From: Lysobacteraceae bacterium | GTDB taxonomy: Bacteria; Pseudomonadota; Gammaproteobacteria; Xanthomonadales; Xanthomonadaceae | Length of the DNA: 7,085 bases | Reading direction: 5' to 3' | Assembly: GCA_003449195.1 (NCBI GenBank) | Contig: DMID01000194.1 | Location: 1-7,085 of the forward strand | Shown: positions 4,761-7,085 of the stretch, one piece after another | How positions within the stretch are numbered: the first letter of the stretch is position 1 | How the letters are laid out: the number at the start of each line of letters is the position of its first letter | Position numbers and translations under genes: made by a program | Notes under the pieces: generated by a model | What the model was told of the DNA's origin: nothing | What the model saw: the letters and a program-made list of their open reading frames with translations, nothing else | Databases searched by the model: none

Positions 4761-4831
4761 GCCAGCCGGCTTGCGCGGGCTCGGCCCGAGGGCGGCTGGC
4801 GAGCGGCGGACGGGGGTTGCCCGGTCCGCCG
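4761..4831. terminator. Two GC-rich hairpins between convergent genes
   Basis: The first structure pairs GCCAGCCG (4761-4768) with CGGCTGGC (4793-4800) and encloses CGGGC/GCCCG (4776-4788). The second pairs CGGCGGAC (4804-4811) with GTCCGCCG (4824-4831), with further GGG/CCC pairing around a GTTG loop. They fill the gap between the lipoprotein stop (4756) and the kinase stop (4840) and can serve either strand. There is no T-tract on either side, so termination may be Rho-assisted. Confidence 0.5.
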
Positions 4832-4839
4832 GCGAGGGC

Positions 4840-5772
4840 TTACAGCGAGTAGCCGAACTGCTGCTTGAACTGGTCGTTGAAACCGTCGAAGTCGAAGCGC
4901 TGGTTCTGCGTGCCGGGGTGTTCCACCTTCAGTGCGCCCATCAGGTTGCCCATGCGGCCGATGGTCAGCCAGTCGTAGCCCTTCTCGATGCCGAAGATCA
5001 GGCCGGCGCGGAACGCATCGCCGCAGCCGGTCGGGTCGACCACGCGGCGCTCGTGCGCCGGCGGGATCTGGTAGCTCTTCTCGGCCGTGTGGATGTGCAC
5101 GCCACGCGGCCCCTGGGTGGCGATGTAGGCCTTCACCCGCTGCATGATGTCCTTCTCGCTCCAGCCGGTGCGCTGCTGCAGCAGGTTGGACTCGTAGTCG
5201 TTGACCACCACGTAGTCGGCCTGCTCGATGAAGGCGCGCAGCTCCTCGCCGTTGAACAGCGGCATGGCCTGGCCCGGGTCGAAGATGAAGGGGATGCCGG
5301 CCTCGAGGAACTCGGCCGCGTTCTGGATCATGCCCTCGCGCCCGTCCGGGGCGACGATGCCGAAGCTGACGCCCGGCACGTCCTTCACGTGGTTCTCGTG
5401 GCTGCGCATCATCGCGCCGGGGTGGAAGGCGGTGATCTGGTTGTTGTCGTGGTCGGTGGTGATGAAGGCCTGCGGGGTGAACAGCTCGTCGATCACCTTG
5501 ACCTGCGACAGGTCGATGCCCTCGGCCTCGAAATGGGCGCGGTACGGCCCGAAGTCCTGGCCCACCGTGGCCATCGGGATCGGCGAGCCGCCCAGCAGCT
5601 TGAGGTTGTAGGCGATGTTGCCGGCGCAGCCGCCGAACTCGCGGCGCATCCGCGGCACCAGGAACGAGACGTTCAGGATGTGGACCTTGTCCGGCAGGAT
5701 GTGGTTCTTGAACTGGTCCGGGAACACCATGATGGTGTCGAAGGCAAGGGAACCGCAGATCAGGGCGGACAT
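4840..5772 (-). CDS. PfkB-family carbohydrate/adenosine kinase
   Basis: The 310-residue protein is a ribokinase/PfkB-fold kinase, which moves the ATP gamma-phosphate to a hydroxyl of a sugar or nucleoside in the cytosol. The N-terminal CGSLAFDTI holds the substrate-binding Asp (D12). The first family signature is GGCAGNIAYNLKLLG (47-61), the Mg/phosphate NxxE motif is NDYE (191-194), and the second signature is DPTGCGDAFRAG (246-257), with D252 as catalytic base and the GCG as anion hole. Length is normal for the family. The substrate cannot be fixed from sequence; relatives in this group are often annotated as adenosine kinases. The start at 5772 gives the canonical MSALICGS N-terminus; an in-frame ATG at 5856 would add 28 basic, Pro-rich residues not expected in the family. 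The ribosome site is weak (CCAGAAAA). The gene is convergent with the lipoprotein gene and divergent from mreB. Confidence 0.93.
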   Translation of the reverse strand: MSALICGSLAFDTIMVFPDQFKNHILPDKVHILNVSFLVPRMRREFGGCAGNIAYNLKLLGGSPIPMATVGQDFGPYRAHFEAEGIDLSQVKVIDELFTPQAFITTDHDNNQITAFHPGAMMRSHENHVKDVPGVSFGIVAPDGREGMIQNAAEFLEAGIPFIFDPGQAMPLFNGEELRAFIEQADYVVVNDYESNLLQQRTGWSEKDIMQRVKAYIATQGPRGVHIHTAEKSYQIPPAHERRVVDPTGCGDAFRAGLIFGIEKGYDWLTIGRMGNLMGALKVEHPGTQNQRFDFDGFNDQFKQQFGYSL

Positions 5773-5935
5773 CGGCGTTTTCTGGAACCTGTGCAGGGGC
5801 GAACGCCCGCCGCGCGTGCCGGGAGGCAGCGCCGGGCGGGGACGGCGGGAATGCAAAGGTTAACGGTTGCACACCGTCAGGGCCAGAAGCAGTAAGGCCA
5901 GGAGTGGCCAAGGCCTTGTCCCGGCGATAATTTCC

Positions 5936-5964
5936 TTGCCCGCCCATGGGCGGGTTGCTAGGCT
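5936..5964 (+). promoter_or_regulatory. Candidate mreB promoter with a palindrome in its spacer
   Basis: TTGCCC (5936-5941) and TAGGCT (5959-5964) are spaced 17 bp apart, the ideal sigma-70 distance, and the -10 box belongs to a GCTAGGCT octamer. The start would be near 5971, giving a leader of about 97 bases. The matches to consensus are moderate. Confidence 0.45.
5939..5954. promoter_or_regulatory. Perfect 16-bp palindrome CCCGCCCATGGGCGGG
   Basis: The two halves CCCGCCCA and TGGGCGGG are exact reverse complements with no gap. A gapless palindrome suits a dimeric DNA-binding protein better than an RNA hairpin, which would need a loop. It falls between the -35 and -10 boxes of the candidate mreB promoter, where a bound repressor or a MerR-like activator would act. 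No known regulator motif is recognised. Confidence 0.5.
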
Positions 5965-6067
5965 TGACGGCCGCATTTTCCGCACGAAATCCACCTGTGA
6001 CGGCCCGCCGGGCGCACGTGCGGCGGCGGCCACCGGGCTGCATTCCCTCCAGGATCCCAATCCCACG

Positions 6068-7085
6068 ATGTTCAAGAAACTGCGCGGCATGTTTTCCAAC
6101 GACCTGTCCATCGACCTGGGCACGGCCAACACCCTCATCTACGTGCGCGGCCAGGGCATCGTGCTGAACGAGCCGTCCGTGGTCGCCGTGCGCCAGGACC
6201 GCGCGATCGGCGGTACCCGCTCGGTTGCCGCCGTCGGCGCCGAGGCCAAGCAGATGCTCGGCCGCACCCCGGGCCACATCACCACCATCCGGCCGATGAA
6301 GGACGGCGTGATCGCCGACTTCACCTACACCGAGGCGATGCTCAAGTACTTCATCAAGAAGGCGCACAAGAGCCGCTTCCTGCGCCCCAGCCCGCGCGTG
6401 CTGGTGTGCGTGCCGGCCGGCAGCACCCAGGTGGAGCGCCGCGCGATCAAGGAATCGGCCGAGGAGGCCGGCGCGCGCGACGTGTACCTGATCGAGGAGC
6501 CGATGGCCGCGGCGATCGGCGCCGGCCTGCCGGTGACCGAAGCACGCGGCTCGATGGTCATCGACATCGGCGGCGGCACCACCGAGGTTGCGGTGATCTC
6601 GCTCAACGGCATCGTCTACTCGCAGTCGGTGCGCATCGGCGGCGACCGCTTCGACGAGTCGATCACCAATTACGTGCGCCGCAACCACGGCATGCTGATC
6701 GGCGAGGCCACCGCCGAGCGGATCAAGCTGGAAATCGGCTGCGCCTACCCGCTGCCGGAGGTGAAGGAGCTGGAAATCTCCGGCCGCAACCTCGCCGAGG
6801 GCGTGCCGAAGATGATCAAGATCAACTCCAACGAAGTGCTCGAAGCGCTGCACGAGCCGCTGTCGGGGATTGTTTCTGCGGTCAAGCTGGCGCTGGAGCA
6901 GACTCCGCCGGAACTGTGCGCCGACGTGGCCGAGCGCGGCATCGTGCTGACCGGCGGCGGCGCCTTGCTGCGCGACCTGGACCGGCTGATTTCCGAGGAA
7001 ACCGGCCTGCACGTGCAGGTGGCCGACGATCCGCTCACCTGCGTGGCCCGTGGCGGCGGCCGCGCGCTGGAGCTGGTGGACATGC
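6068..7085 (+). CDS. mreB: Rod shape-determining protein MreB (3' end outside the window)
   Basis: MreB is the bacterial actin homologue. It forms ATP-dependent filaments under the inner membrane and directs the elongasome (MreC, MreD, RodA, PBP2) that makes side-wall peptidoglycan. The N-terminus MFKKLRGMFSNDLSIDLGTA is almost identical to E. coli MreB and includes the amphipathic membrane-binding start. The nucleotide site is complete: phosphate 1 loop DLGTANT (16-22), IEEPMAAAIG (142-151), phosphate 2 loop DIGGGTTE (166-173) and adenosine motif TGGGALL (295-301). 339 codons are present and the homologue has 347, so about eight or nine residues are missing only because the window ends. An AGGA lies 13 bp before the ATG, slightly far. 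In this family's genomes mreC, mreD, mrdA and rodA usually follow, which the window cannot show. Confidence 0.97.
   Translation, partial: MFKKLRGMFSNDLSIDLGTANTLIYVRGQGIVLNEPSVVAVRQDRAIGGTRSVAAVGAEAKQMLGRTPGHITTIRPMKDGVIADFTYTEAMLKYFIKKAHKSRFLRPSPRVLVCVPAGSTQVERRAIKESAEEAGARDVYLIEEPMAAAIGAGLPVTEARGSMVIDIGGGTTEVAVISLNGIVYSQSVRIGGDRFDESITNYVRRNHGMLIGEATAERIKLEIGCAYPLPEVKELEISGRNLAEGVPKMIKINSNEVLEALHEPLSGIVSAVKLALEQTPPELCADVAERGIVLTGGGALLRDLDRLISEETGLHVQVADDPLTCVARGGGRALELVDM

Larger units (their letters stand above)
5773..6067. other. Divergent intergenic region between the kinase gene and mreB
   Basis: The 295 bases hold no gene. The part next to the kinase is GC-rich leader. The middle holds a small inverted repeat (ACGGT/ACCGT, 5863-5877), a GATAAT (5926-5931) without a matching -35 box, and the palindrome and candidate promoter listed separately. 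The last 90 bases are probably the mreB leader. No clear promoter for the kinase was found; TAACCT on the minus strand (5857-5862) is the best but weak -10 candidate. Confidence 0.6.

Noticed and set aside
4636..5895. 419-codon plus-strand frame opposite the kinase
   Set aside because: It is the antisense shadow of the PfkB kinase, whose two signature motifs are intact on the minus strand.
3974..7012. 1012-codon open frame on the minus strand
   Set aside because: It runs antisense or out of frame through three recognised genes (lipoprotein, kinase, mreB). Long stop-free frames are expected in DNA this GC-rich.

Overview
The window looks like chromosomal DNA of a high-GC gammaproteobacterium, most likely a member of the Xanthomonadaceae (Lysobacteraceae). 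MreB is very close to the enterobacterial protein, codon use in the right-hand genes is strongly GC-biased, and the roughly 60-bp attC repeats at the left end look like the sedentary integron sites known from Xanthomonas and relatives. The genus cannot be fixed from the sequence alone.

Left part (1-1500): the distal end of a chromosomal integron cassette array. Four cassettes lie head to tail, all on the plus strand and visibly less GC-rich than the rest. They are: (1) the C-terminal end of a small membrane protein; (2) a 144-residue membrane-anchored protein of unknown function; (3) a 58-residue protein with four CxxC pairs, probably zinc-binding; (4) a secreted protein of 20-residue YTDSYGN repeats capped at both ends by cysteine pairs. 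Three complete attC sites (two nearly identical 60-bp sites and one of 110 bp) separate them. The fourth attC is cut off after its first few bases, which marks the end of the array. The integrase and attI are not in the window and should lie further left.

Middle (1501-1968): about 470 bases with no gene I can support. It holds short ORFs on both strands, an imperfect direct repeat and a possible promoter for the next gene.

Right part (1969-7085): core chromosome. A lipoprotein M1 metallopeptidase of the leukotriene-A4-hydrolase type is followed by a clear hairpin terminator, then by a second lipoprotein of unknown function. A PfkB-family sugar/nucleoside kinase lies convergently on the minus strand, separated from the second lipoprotein by two GC-rich hairpins. 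mreB starts divergently from the kinase and runs off the right edge about eight or nine codons short of its expected end. The intergenic region between the kinase and mreB carries a perfect 16-bp palindrome inside a candidate mreB promoter.

Apart from mreB, which would normally head the mreBCD cell-shape cluster, these right-hand genes look independently transcribed. Three of the four cassette products and both lipoproteins carry export or membrane signals, so the window leans towards envelope functions, although the genes have no obvious shared pathway.
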